Source: an uncultured bacterium
GTDB lineage: Bacteria; Actinomycetota; Coriobacteriia; Coriobacteriales; Coriobacteriaceae
NCBI GenBank assembly: GCA_958349055.1
Contig: CATWBO010000055.1
Coordinates: 1-7,461, forward strand
Length of the DNA: 7,461 nucleotides
Reading direction: 5' to 3'
Translations under genes and position numbers: made by a program
In this document: positions 1-6,138 of the stretch, one piece after another
Position numbering within the stretch: position 1 is the first letter of the stretch
Layout: every line of letters starts with the position of its first letter
The notes under the pieces: model-generated
What the model saw: only the letters and a program-made list of their open reading frames with translations
Databases searched by the model: none
Told to the model about the DNA's origin: nothing

Positions 1-16
1 TCCGTACATGTACGGA
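1..16. repeat. 16-bp perfect palindrome at window edge
   Basis: The first 16 bases, TCCGTACATGTACGGA, equal their own reverse complement. The 8-mer CGGATGAA at 13-20, which shares the end of the palindrome, recurs at 34-41. This could be an operator for a dimeric regulator or part of the terminator of a gene to the left. There is no T-tract after it, so a terminator is unlikely. It lies about 80 bp upstream of the probable rho promoter. No family-specific operator consensus known to me matches it. Confidence 0.5.
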
Positions 17-92
17 TGAATGTGGGAAGTGTTCGGATGAAGTTGATAATCAAGGTTTGACTAGTCGTTTAAGAACGTCCCCAATGACTAAG

Positions 93-120
93 TTGCAGGT
101 GGCGGCGGTTGTGTTACACT
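93..120 (+). promoter_or_regulatory. candidate sigma-70-type promoter of rho
   Basis: TTGCAG at 93-98 and TACACT at 115-120 are separated by 16 bp and fit the housekeeping -35/-10 pattern reasonably well. Transcription would start near 127 and give an untranslated leader of about 137 nt. A second, weaker option is TTGACG at 133-138 with a poor -10 (ATCAAT, 156-161). The choice is inferred from sequence only. Confidence 0.45.
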
Positions 121-159
121 AACGCTGCGTAGTTGACGCAATCATCTCGATACAGATCA

Positions 160-263
160 ATGATGTCCGTCGTTTTGAACGGAACTAGACTGTTTAGCCG
201 CCCTGAAGGTTTATGCAGGGAGCATGTGATCACAGGGCTTGAAAAGAAAGTTGAGCAAACACT
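160..263 (+). promoter_or_regulatory. rho mRNA leader with palindrome and alternative pairings
   Basis: The leader contains a perfect 10-bp palindrome TGTGATCACA (225-234). It also has a CCCTG element (201-205, GCCCTG from 200) that can pair either with CAGGG at 216-220 or with CAGGGC at 233-238, so two small hairpins exclude each other. An open reading frame of 44 codons (ATG at 160, TAA at 292-294) runs in a different frame across the rho start codon, but has no clear ribosome binding site. Rho genes in several bacteria are autoregulated through their leaders. Whether this one is cannot be read from sequence. Confidence 0.3.
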
Positions 264-2837
264 GTGTCTGATCAACAGCAAGAAAATGAAATAACGACGA
301 CGCAGGCCGCTCCCGCTGCACCGGTTGCGTCGGACCAGGTCGCGGCGCCCGCGCAAGCCTCGGCTCCTGAGACGCCTAAGGCTGCTTCGACGCCTATGCC
401 TGTAGCGGCTGAGAAGGCCGTGCCTGCAACCGGTGAGGAGGCTGCTCCGGCAAAGCCCAAGCGCACGCGCCGCACGGCCAAGCCTGCCGCTGACGGCGAG
501 GAGGTCACCAAACCCAAGCGCCGTACCACGCGCACGACGCGCGCCAAGCACACCGTTGCGGCTGACTCCTCGGCGCCGATTTCCGATGAGGTCGCGCAGG
601 CACGTGCGTTGGCGCAGATTAGCGAGGCTCAGGTGGTGCGCGCCCGCCGTCGTGCTGCCGAGCGCGAGGCCGCGGCTCTGACCGAGCTTGCAGCTCCGTC
701 TGCGCCCGAGACGCCTGCCGCCATCGAGACCCCTGCCGCCGACCTGCCGACCGAGAAGCCGGCACCGCGCACACGCCGCCGCACGGCTGCTAAGGCCGAG
801 CAGGTTGCGGAACAGGTAGCCCCCGAGCTCACTGAGGCTTCGGTCCGTTCCGCGGCAGGGGAGGGCACATCGCCTGTTGAGCCCGCTGCGCCTGTCGAGG
901 CCAACGAAGTTCCCGTTGTCGATCCGGCTTTGCGCCCGCACCGTCGCGGTCGCAAGCCCAAGGCCTTCGTCGAGGCCGAGAAGGCCGCAGCCGCAGCCGC
1001 CGCCGCTCGGGATGCTGCGGTGACCGCCAAGTCCTCAACTGCTGCCGATGCACCCGTCCAGGATCCTACGACTTCCGAGGCCGTTTCTGCCGATGCCGAG
1101 CCCGCCGACGTCCGTCCCGGTCGCAGCCGTCGCACTGCTGCTAAGCGCACGTCCAAGGCTAAGGCTGCCAAGAAGGGTGCGTCCGAGGATTCCGCCGAGA
1201 CGACCGCCGATGCATCGATTGATGCCGTCGAGCCCCAGGACGTCGAACAGCCTGCGCCCGAGAAGCCCAAGCGCGGTCGTAAGAAGTCCGCTAAGGTCAA
1301 GGCGTCCGAGCAACAGGCTGATGTCGAAGCACAGGTCGATTCCGGCGCCGAGGCCAATGACGCCGCTGCGGCCAATGTTGATACCGCTGCAACCGATGGT
1401 GCCGCCCCCGCCGAGGGCGAAGACGGCGCTCGTCCCAACCGTCGCCAGCACAAGCGCAACGACGAGCGCAACGAGCGCAAGGACGAGCGCAACAACGACC
1501 GTCGCAACCGCCAGCGCGATCGCAAGCAACGCAACAAGGAGCGTAATGCCGCTCCCACCGAGCCCACGCTTTCGCGCGAGGAGCTCGCTGCCATGAAGGT
1601 CGCCGAACTTCGCGAGAAGGCCAAGGAGTTCGAGATCGAGACGACCGGCAAGAAGAAAGCCGAGCTCGTCGAGGAGATCTACGTCACCGCCGCGAAGGCC
1701 GAGGGCTTCCGCGATATCAAGGGCATTTTGCAGATTCGCCCGGACAGCTCCGGCATCATCCACGCCCGTGGCTACATGAAGTCCAACGACGACGCCTTCG
1801 TGCCCGCTTACCTCATCCGCTCCGCGCGCCTGCGCACGGGCGACGTCATCGAGGGCTCGCTGCGTCCTTCGCGCGGCGGCGACAAGCGCGCCGGCCTCGC
1901 CAAAATCACGACCGTCAACGGTCTTGACCCCGAGCAGATTCGCAACCGTCCCAAGTTCGGCGACCTCACCCCGGTCTATCCCAACGAGCCGCTGCGCATG
2001 GAGCACGGCAAGGACTCTATTACCGGTCGCGCCATCGACATCGTGTCACCGATCGGCAAGGGTCAGCGTGGCCTGATCGTGTCCCCACCCAAGGCCGGCA
2101 AGACCACGATCCTCAAGAAGATCTGCCAGTCTATCTCGATTAACAACCCCGAGGTGCACCTCATCTGCCTGCTCGTCGACGAGCGCCCCGAAGAGGTCAC
2201 CGATATGCAGCGTTCCATCAAGGGTGAGGTTGTAGCGTCGACCTTCGATATGCCTGCCGACAACCACACCCGCGTGGCAGAGCTCGTCATCGAGCGCGCC
2301 AAGCGCATCGTAGAGCTGGGTGGCGACGTCGTGGTGGTGCTCGACTCCATCACGCGCCTCGCCCGTGCCTACAACTTGGCGGCGCCCGCCTCGGGCCGCA
2401 TCCTTTCGGGCGGCGTCGATTCGGCGGCACTGTATCCGCCCAAGCGCTTCCTGGGTGCAGCCCGCAATATCGAGAACGGTGGCTCGCTCACCATCCTGGC
2501 CTCTGCCCTCATCGACACCGGTTCCAAGATGGACGAGGTCATTTTTGAGGAGTTCAAGGGCACCGGCAACATGGAGCTTAAGCTCGACCGCGACCTGGCC
2601 GATCGCCGCATCTTCCCGGCTATCGACCCCGTTGCCTCCGGTACACGTAACGAGGACCTGTTGGTCGACGAGCAGATGCGTCCGTTTGTCTTTGGCCTGC
2701 GTCGCATTCTTGCCGGCATGAACAACACCGAGCGCGCAGCCGCATCGTTTATCAAGGGTCTTAAGGGCACCAACACCAACCAGGAGTTCCTGGTGCGTTC
2801 GGCCAAAAAACACAGCGACTACGAGCAGACGTTCTAG
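264..2837 (+). CDS. rho: transcription termination factor Rho, long N-terminal extension
   Basis: Hexameric RNA-dependent ATPase/helicase that releases transcripts from RNA polymerase in the cytoplasm. At 857 residues it is about twice the length of E. coli Rho (about 420). Residues 1-435 are low-complexity and rich in Ala, Pro, Glu, Lys and Arg, with repeated basic patches (about 64-73, 83-95, 168-177, 224-233, 284-304, 334-346, 390-428). The Rho N-terminal helical domain follows at about 436-472, then the OB-fold RNA-binding domain at about 484-555. The ATPase core has Walker A PKAGKTT (609-615), the DERPEE motif with catalytic Glu640, the Walker B Asp694 in VVVVLDSITRLARAYN, the Q-loop SGGVD (715-719), the R-loop FKGTGN (764-769) and the arginine finger Arg795 in SGTR. 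The start is GTG at 264 with only a weak purine-rich stretch (241-250) before it. No other in-frame start is better supported. The gene has its own promoter and terminator. The core identity is certain; the role of the extension is unknown. Confidence 0.97.
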   Translation: MSDQQQENEITTTQAAPAAPVASDQVAAPAQASAPETPKAASTPMPVAAEKAVPATGEEAAPAKPKRTRRTAKPAADGEEVTKPKRRTTRTTRAKHTVAADSSAPISDEVAQARALAQISEAQVVRARRRAAEREAAALTELAAPSAPETPAAIETPAADLPTEKPAPRTRRRTAAKAEQVAEQVAPELTEASVRSAAGEGTSPVEPAAPVEANEVPVVDPALRPHRRGRKPKAFVEAEKAAAAAAAARDAAVTAKSSTAADAPVQDPTTSEAVSADAEPADVRPGRSRRTAAKRTSKAKAAKKGASEDSAETTADASIDAVEPQDVEQPAPEKPKRGRKKSAKVKASEQQADVEAQVDSGAEANDAAAANVDTAATDGAAPAEGEDGARPNRRQHKRNDERNERKDERNNDRRNRQRDRKQRNKERNAAPTEPTLSREELAAMKVAELREKAKEFEIETTGKKKAELVEEIYVTAAKAEGFRDIKGILQIRPDSSGIIHARGYMKSNDDAFVPAYLIRSARLRTGDVIEGSLRPSRGGDKRAGLAKITTVNGLDPEQIRNRPKFGDLTPVYPNEPLRMEHGKDSITGRAIDIVSPIGKGQRGLIVSPPKAGKTTILKKICQSISINNPEVHLICLLVDERPEEVTDMQRSIKGEVVASTFDMPADNHTRVAELVIERAKRIVELGGDVVVVLDSITRLARAYNLAAPASGRILSGGVDSAALYPPKRFLGAARNIENGGSLTILASALIDTGSKMDEVIFEEFKGTGNMELKLDRDLADRRIFPAIDPVASGTRNEDLLVDEQMRPFVFGLRRILAGMNNTERAAASFIKGLKGTNTNQEFLVRSAKKHSDYEQTF
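1452..1492 (+). repeat. short GAGCGCAA repeats inside rho
   Basis: The 8-mer GAGCGCAA occurs at 1464-1471, 1473-1480 and 1485-1492, with a near copy (AAGCGCAA) just upstream at 1452-1459. It encodes the run of Arg-Asn and Glu-Arg units in Rho residues 397-428, the most strongly charged part of the extension. The spacing is not constant, so this looks like codon-level expansion within a low-complexity protein segment rather than a DNA element. Confidence 0.6.
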
Positions 2838-2874
2838 GTTGTCATCCACGCGCAGCGATAGTCATCAATGCGAT

Positions 2875-2906
2875 AAAGGGTCGGGGCTTTGAGCCTCGGC
2901 CCTTTT
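2875..2906 (+). terminator. intrinsic terminator of rho
   Basis: The arm at 2875-2887 pairs with the arm at 2893-2905 (13 pairs including two G-U wobbles) around a 5-nt TTTGA loop. A short T run (2903-2906) forms the end of the stem. The hairpin begins 38 nt after the rho stop codon. Confidence 0.8.
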
Positions 2907-2910
2907 CCAT

Positions 2911-2933
2911 AGCGCCGCTCCGCGCTTATTTTT
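2911..2933 (+). terminator. possible second, weaker terminator hairpin
   Basis: AGCGC (2911-2915) can pair with GCGCT (2922-2926) around a 6-nt loop, followed by TATTTTT (2927-2933). The stem is only 5 bp, but a T-rich tail follows directly and the hairpin sits just behind the main rho terminator, so it may act as a back-up. Past it, 2934-2985 shows nothing I can name. Confidence 0.35.
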
Positions 2934-2985
2934 GACCGTAAGACCGACGAACAGCAGGTTTCCCATTTCAATCCGACATCATCGC

Positions 2986-3014
2986 TTGCAATCGGCAGGG
3001 CGGTTTCGCATAAT
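2986..3014 (+). promoter_or_regulatory. promoter of the two-gene membrane operon
   Basis: TTGCAA (2986-2991) and CATAAT (3009-3014) are separated by exactly 17 bp, a good housekeeping-type promoter. Transcription would begin near 3021, giving a leader of about 130 nt before the ATG at 3151. The sequence AGCTTTTAAGCT (3015-3026) at the start site has inverted 5-bp arms. Confidence 0.6.
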
Positions 3015-3071
3015 AGCTTTTAAGCTTCGCGACGGAAAACGCAGATGAAACGAACCATATACCGTTGCTTT

Positions 3072-3084
3072 GGGGCATAGCCCC
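3072..3084 (+). other. small GC hairpin in the leader
   Basis: GGGGC (3072-3076) and GCCCC (3080-3084) form a 5-bp stem with an ATA loop, within the untranslated leader about 67 nt before the next start codon. No T-tract follows, so it is not a standard terminator. It may stabilise the transcript or be chance in GC-rich DNA. Confidence 0.3.
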
Positions 3085-3150
3085 GCTTCATCTTCTCTCG
3101 CGCAGCCAACTGAATGATGCGATTTGGGTGCTGGAAGATGGGGAGAGCTC

Positions 3151-4536
3151 ATGGCTTCTTCTGATGCAACACAACGAGCAGTCCTTGCCGGACTTTCGTG
3201 CGGGATCGGCCTTGCCGCTCCCGTGGTTATGTATGCCGCGACGCTGCCGTTTTCGTCGGTGAACGAGACGGTCGTGGCGGGTGCAGTTCCCTTCGCCGTG
3301 GGCGCGGTGGCGGGCGTGGGTATCTATGCCGCCTCGCTGGGTATCTCCGAGTATCGTGCGCAGCGTGAAGAGCGTCTGTTCCAGCCCGATGCCATGGGCG
3401 GTGCCGCCAATCTCAATCAGCATCAAAGCGAATTCAAGACCGCCTCGATTCCAGCTCAGCAGCAGGATGCGATTCCATACACTGCGGCTTCTGCTTCTCA
3501 GGCTCAGTCGGAACAGTCTACCTCGGCATTCCTTTCCGGCCTGACCGGTGCGTTCCAGCGCCGTCATGCCGACGATGGTGTTCCTACCATCGCTCGAGCC
3601 GCAGATGCTATGGACGAGGCCGAGGCTTGGTCCATGATCGACAGCATGCTCGACGACGATTCGCCGGTGAGCTGCGACCCTGCGCGCTCGCGCGATGTCT
3701 ATCAAGTCGCCATCGACGAGCTCACCAACGGCGGGCAGACCGGCTCCTTCAATCGCGATGACATCGCCGCCGCGGCGCGTGCCGTGTCGGGCTCCCAGGC
3801 CGCCCCTGCGGGCAGCACGGCGGCTTTCGTGGCACTCGTTGCCAACGCGGCAGCCAATAACGCCTACAGCTCTACCTCGGCGGACGCGAACGCTTCTGTC
3901 GATAATTCGTACGTTGATGAGGCCATGACCGCGGACGAGGAGGCCGTTGCCGCCCGCCGTGCCGCCGAAAGCTCGCTTTGGGGCGCTCCTGCCCAGCAGC
4001 AGGCGGCTGAGGCTGCGCCGTACAACGCAAACCTCGCCAGCATGCCTATCATCTCCGGTGTCGCGGACATCGATCTCGATGACCTCGATGAGCCTGCGGC
4101 CATCACCACATCGATTGATGCCCAAGATCGCAGCGACACCGGCGACCTTCCGGATGCCTCGCTCGAGGTTGATGTCCCCATGGCCGATTACTCGGGCCAT
4201 GAGGACATGTGGGCCGCCGCCACCGCGATTTTGGACGAGATCGTCGAGCCTGCCCCCGTTGCGGCCCCCGCTCCCGTCGCTGCTCCCGCCTATGTCGGTC
4301 GTCACAGCGCCGTGTTCCCCGAGGATACCGCCCGTATCTCGCGCGAGAGCATTGAACGTGCCGAGGCCATTGCCGCCGGCATTATGGAGAACCGCCGCCA
4401 TGAGCGTGTCAATCAGATCCTCGAGGAAGAGATCGAGCGCCTGCAGTCCTCTACTGCCAAGCGTACGGGCCGTGCCTACCTGAGCGTTATCGAGGGCGGT
4501 ACCGCCAGCTTCGCGCCGCTCCGCGCGGAGGCATAA
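3151..4536 (+). CDS. unrecognised membrane-anchored Ala-rich acidic protein
   Basis: I do not recognise this 461-residue protein. The start is ATG 3151, preceded by a strong ribosome binding site (GGGGAGAG, 3140-3147). A TTG nine codons upstream lies before that site and is less likely. Residues about 11-32 and 41-64 are two hydrophobic helices joined by a short polar loop. The basic stretch RAQREER (69-75) follows, which suggests a hairpin anchor with both ends in the cytoplasm. The rest (about 80-461) has no membrane segment. It is rich in Ala, Ser, Asp, Glu and Gln and largely looks disordered, with a Pro/Ala stretch at 366-380. Two segments look ordered: an acidic one at about 145-195 and a charged helix at about 391-433 (RISRESIERAEAI, then NQILEEEIERLQ). 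It ends 7 nt before the VanZ-like gene, so the two are probably co-transcribed and may act together at the membrane. A cell-envelope or scaffold role is only a guess. Confidence 0.85.
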   Translation: MASSDATQRAVLAGLSCGIGLAAPVVMYAATLPFSSVNETVVAGAVPFAVGAVAGVGIYAASLGISEYRAQREERLFQPDAMGGAANLNQHQSEFKTASIPAQQQDAIPYTAASASQAQSEQSTSAFLSGLTGAFQRRHADDGVPTIARAADAMDEAEAWSMIDSMLDDDSPVSCDPARSRDVYQVAIDELTNGGQTGSFNRDDIAAAARAVSGSQAAPAGSTAAFVALVANAAANNAYSSTSADANASVDNSYVDEAMTADEEAVAARRAAESSLWGAPAQQQAAEAAPYNANLASMPIISGVADIDLDDLDEPAAITTSIDAQDRSDTGDLPDASLEVDVPMADYSGHEDMWAAATAILDEIVEPAPVAAPAPVAAPAYVGRHSAVFPEDTARISRESIERAEAIAAGIMENRRHERVNQILEEEIERLQSSTAKRTGRAYLSVIEGGTASFAPLRAEA

Positions 4537-4543
4537 CTTCTGC

Positions 4544-4993
4544 ATGGTTAAGATCAATCGAAAATGGGCGGTCGTGACCTGCCTGATGGCGCTCTTGATC
4601 TGGGGCAATTCGCTGGTTCCCGGCTCGGGGTCGGGCTCGCTGAGCCTAACGGTCATGGAAGCTATCCGCGATTTCCTGCACTGCGTGGGGCTTCCATATG
4701 CATGGGTGACCAACTTTGTTGTTCGCAAATGCGCCCATTTTACCGAGTATATGGTGCTCGGCATCTTGGCGACGCACGCCTTTGACTTCGAGGGCCGGCG
4801 CACCTTTGACGTGCTACTGCCCACGGCGGTGTTCCTACTGTTGATTCCCTCGATCGACGAGACGATCCAGCTCTTTGTGCCGGGACGTGCCGGGATGATT
4901 ACCGACGTGATGATCGATTGCTGCGGAGCTGCAACGGGTGTCGCGCTCCGATACCTGTTACGGTCGCTGATATGCGCCAAAAAGGCCGCCTAG
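4544..4993 (+). CDS. VanZ-like family membrane protein
   Basis: A 149-residue integral membrane protein of the VanZ-like family. Named after VanZ of the Tn1546 vancomycin cluster, which gives low-level teicoplanin resistance, the family is widespread in chromosomes and its biochemical role is mostly unknown. Hydrophobic segments lie at about 8-26, 64-80, 89-103 and 117-138. Family signatures are visible: RKCAHFTEY (61-69), DETIQ (105-109), PGR (113-115) and DVMIDCCG (121-128), so the conserved polar residues appear intact. The length is typical of the single-domain form. The start is ATG 4544. The nearest Shine-Dalgarno-like GGAGG (4527-4531) lies inside the end of the upstream gene at a rather long distance, so translation may be coupled to it. 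No glycopeptide resistance genes are nearby, so a resistance role is not supported. Confidence 0.88.
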   Translation: MVKINRKWAVVTCLMALLIWGNSLVPGSGSGSLSLTVMEAIRDFLHCVGLPYAWVTNFVVRKCAHFTEYMVLGILATHAFDFEGRRTFDVLLPTAVFLLLIPSIDETIQLFVPGRAGMITDVMIDCCGAATGVALRYLLRSLICAKKAA

Positions 4994-5024
4994 GACGTAT
5001 TGTTTGGTCCTAGGCGGCCTTTTT
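4979..5024. terminator. strong terminator between convergent genes
   Basis: The arms 4979-4996 and 5007-5024 are perfect reverse complements over 18 bp (AAAAAGGCCGCCTAGGAC on the left) with a 10-nt loop. The right arm ends in a T run continuing to 5025 and then ATTT. On the other strand the left arm also ends in five T residues, so the element can stop transcription from both sides: the VanZ-like gene and the converging sugar kinase gene. The left arm contains the last codons and the stop codon (4991-4993) of the VanZ-like gene. Confidence 0.93.
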
Positions 5025-5107
5025 TATTTGAGGGCTTATATGAGGCGTGGTGGCGTCGTTCCGTAGGTCGGATTTGCCGGGCGCGCCACGCCCTGTGGGT
5101 GCGTCTG

Positions 5108-5998
5108 CTACTGAAGCGCCTGAGCGCCCAAGGCCAGGCAGCCCATGATGCCCTGCTTGCCCTCGAGGCTGTTGTTGACGATGTAGTTATCGATGTCGGC
5201 CATCTCGGGCGTGACGATGTAGCCGTTGAGCATCTCGGCGCATTTCTTGCGGGCGAGCGGCACGATGGGGGTATGGTCGGCAACGCCGCCGCCGATAACG
5301 ATCTTCTGCGGGGCATAGCACAGGATGTAGGTCATGAGCGCCTGTGCCAGATAGCCGGCGAGCAGGTCCATGGCCTCCGGGTCATCGGCCATCTCGCCGG
5401 CGGACTTACCGTCCCAGCGCTTTTTGACGCCAGGGCCGGCGATGAGGCCCTCCAGGCAGTTGTCGTGGAAGGGGCAGCCGCTGTGCTCGCCGATGGTGTC
5501 GCGCGGGTCGCGCGTGACCAGGATGTGGCCGGCCTCGGGATGCATCATGCCGTGGACGAGCTGACCGCCCGAAAGCACGCCGGCGCCCACGCCGGTGCCG
5601 ATGGTCAGGTAGACCACGTCGGTGAGGCCCTTCGCACAGCCAAACGTGACCTCGCCCAGGCAGGCGACGTTGACGTCGGTGTCGTAGCCGCAGGGGATGT
5701 TGAGCTCGTTTTGGATGGTGCCCAGCAGGTCAAAGTAGCGCCATGCGGTCTTGGGCGTCTCTAGGATTTTGCCGTACTGGGGCGAGGCGGGGTTAACCGC
5801 GGTAGGGCCAAAGGCACCGATGCCCAGGGCGGCGATGCCCTTGTCTGCAAACCATGCGTTGACGGCCTCTACGGTCTCCTGCGGGGTCGTGGTCGCGATT
5901 TGTTCGCGCTCACAGACCGTACCGTCCGCAAAGCCCGTGGCGCAGACCATCTTGGTGCCGCCGGCCTCAAGTGCTCCGATAAGCTGCTGCTCTGCCAT
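5108..5998 (-). CDS. ROK-family sugar kinase, probable fructokinase
   Basis: A 296-residue cytoplasmic ATP-dependent hexokinase of the ROK family, closest by motif to the bacterial fructokinase branch (fructose to fructose 6-phosphate). Visible features are the N-terminal phosphate loop EAGGTK (11-16) and FGPTAVNP (63-70), with YG and TPK after it, as in fructokinases. DTDVN (106-110) holds the likely catalytic Asp108, and IGTGVGAG (133-140) binds nucleotide. HPEAGH (153-158) supplies the sugar-binding Glu155 and zinc-ligand His158, the CPFHDNCLEG zinc site has Cys175, His178 and Cys181, and GGGV lies at 236-239. No helix-turn-helix domain is present, so it is a kinase and not a ROK repressor. 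The ATG at 5998 has a good purine-rich ribosome binding site (GAGAGGAA, 6010-6003). It stands as a single gene with its own promoter region. Mannose or glucose as substrate cannot be excluded. Confidence 0.92.
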   Translation of the reverse strand: MAEQQLIGALEAGGTKMVCATGFADGTVCEREQIATTTPQETVEAVNAWFADKGIAALGIGAFGPTAVNPASPQYGKILETPKTAWRYFDLLGTIQNELNIPCGYDTDVNVACLGEVTFGCAKGLTDVVYLTIGTGVGAGVLSGGQLVHGMMHPEAGHILVTRDPRDTIGEHSGCPFHDNCLEGLIAGPGVKKRWDGKSAGEMADDPEAMDLLAGYLAQALMTYILCYAPQKIVIGGGVADHTPIVPLARKKCAEMLNGYIVTPEMADIDNYIVNNSLEGKQGIMGCLALGAQALQ

Positions 5999-6036
5999 AG
6001 TGTTCCTCTCTCCGGGACGAGTTGTTTGTTCTCTAA

Positions 6037-6075
6037 AGTATAGCGCTATAAAATGTAAATAAGGTCGCTATAAAA
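6037..6075 (-). promoter_or_regulatory. promoter and operator-like sites of the sugar kinase gene
   Basis: TATACT on the - strand (6042-6037) is a good -10 element about 40 nt before the kinase start. No strong -35 is visible at the usual distance. Overlapping the -10 is a perfect 12-bp palindrome TATAGCGCTATA (6039-6050). The 10-mer CGCTATAAAA occurs twice in the same direction, at 6044-6053 (sharing the palindrome) and at 6066-6075, 22 bp (two helical turns) apart. This spacing and position suggest an operator for a repressor, possibly sugar-responsive. No regulator gene lies in the window. Confidence 0.5.
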
Positions 6076-6110
6076 AGAAACCTCGCAACCCAACGGGTTC
6101 GCGAGGTTTC
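6072..6110 (-). terminator. terminator of the aminotransferase gene
   Basis: Arms at 6077-6091 and 6095-6110 pair over 15 bp with a single bulged base (6100) and an AAC loop. On the - strand the stem is followed by five T residues (6076-6072). It lies 28 nt past the aminotransferase stop codon and separates that gene from the kinase gene downstream. Its T-tract overlaps the outer CGCTATAAAA copy of the kinase control region. Confidence 0.92.
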
Positions 6111-6138
6111 CCTGGTGCCTTTAGTTGCTGGGCCGTCC

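Noticed and set aside
114..2006. Long antisense frames opposite the Rho extension (114-941, 629-1651, 1035-2006).
   Set aside because: They are shadows of the GC-rich, repetitive rho coding sequence, giving Arg/Leu/Ser/Ala-rich products without start signals or recognisable domains.
3065..3262. A 65-codon + strand frame in the leader before the unknown membrane protein.
   Set aside because: It has no ribosome binding site and runs out of frame over the start of a well-supported gene.
3088..4980. A 630-codon open frame on the - strand opposite the membrane operon.
   Set aside because: It lies antisense to two genes with good start signals and recognisable features. Its translation is low-complexity without any family motif, and long antisense frames are common in GC-rich DNA.
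4544..4993. A glycopeptide resistance cluster, suggested by the VanZ-like gene.
   Set aside because: No vanA/H/X/R/S-like genes are present; the family is common in chromosomes with no link to resistance.
5044..5092. Inverted 7-bp arms GGCGTGG/CCACGCC just past the kinase stop codon.
   Set aside because: The loop is 35 nt and no T-tract follows directly; the nearby 18-bp stem is a far better terminator.
5000..5764. A 254-codon + strand frame opposite the sugar kinase, and a similar 409-codon frame (6115-7344) opposite the aminotransferase.
   Set aside because: Both mirror well-identified genes on the other strand that carry full catalytic motifs and ribosome binding sites.
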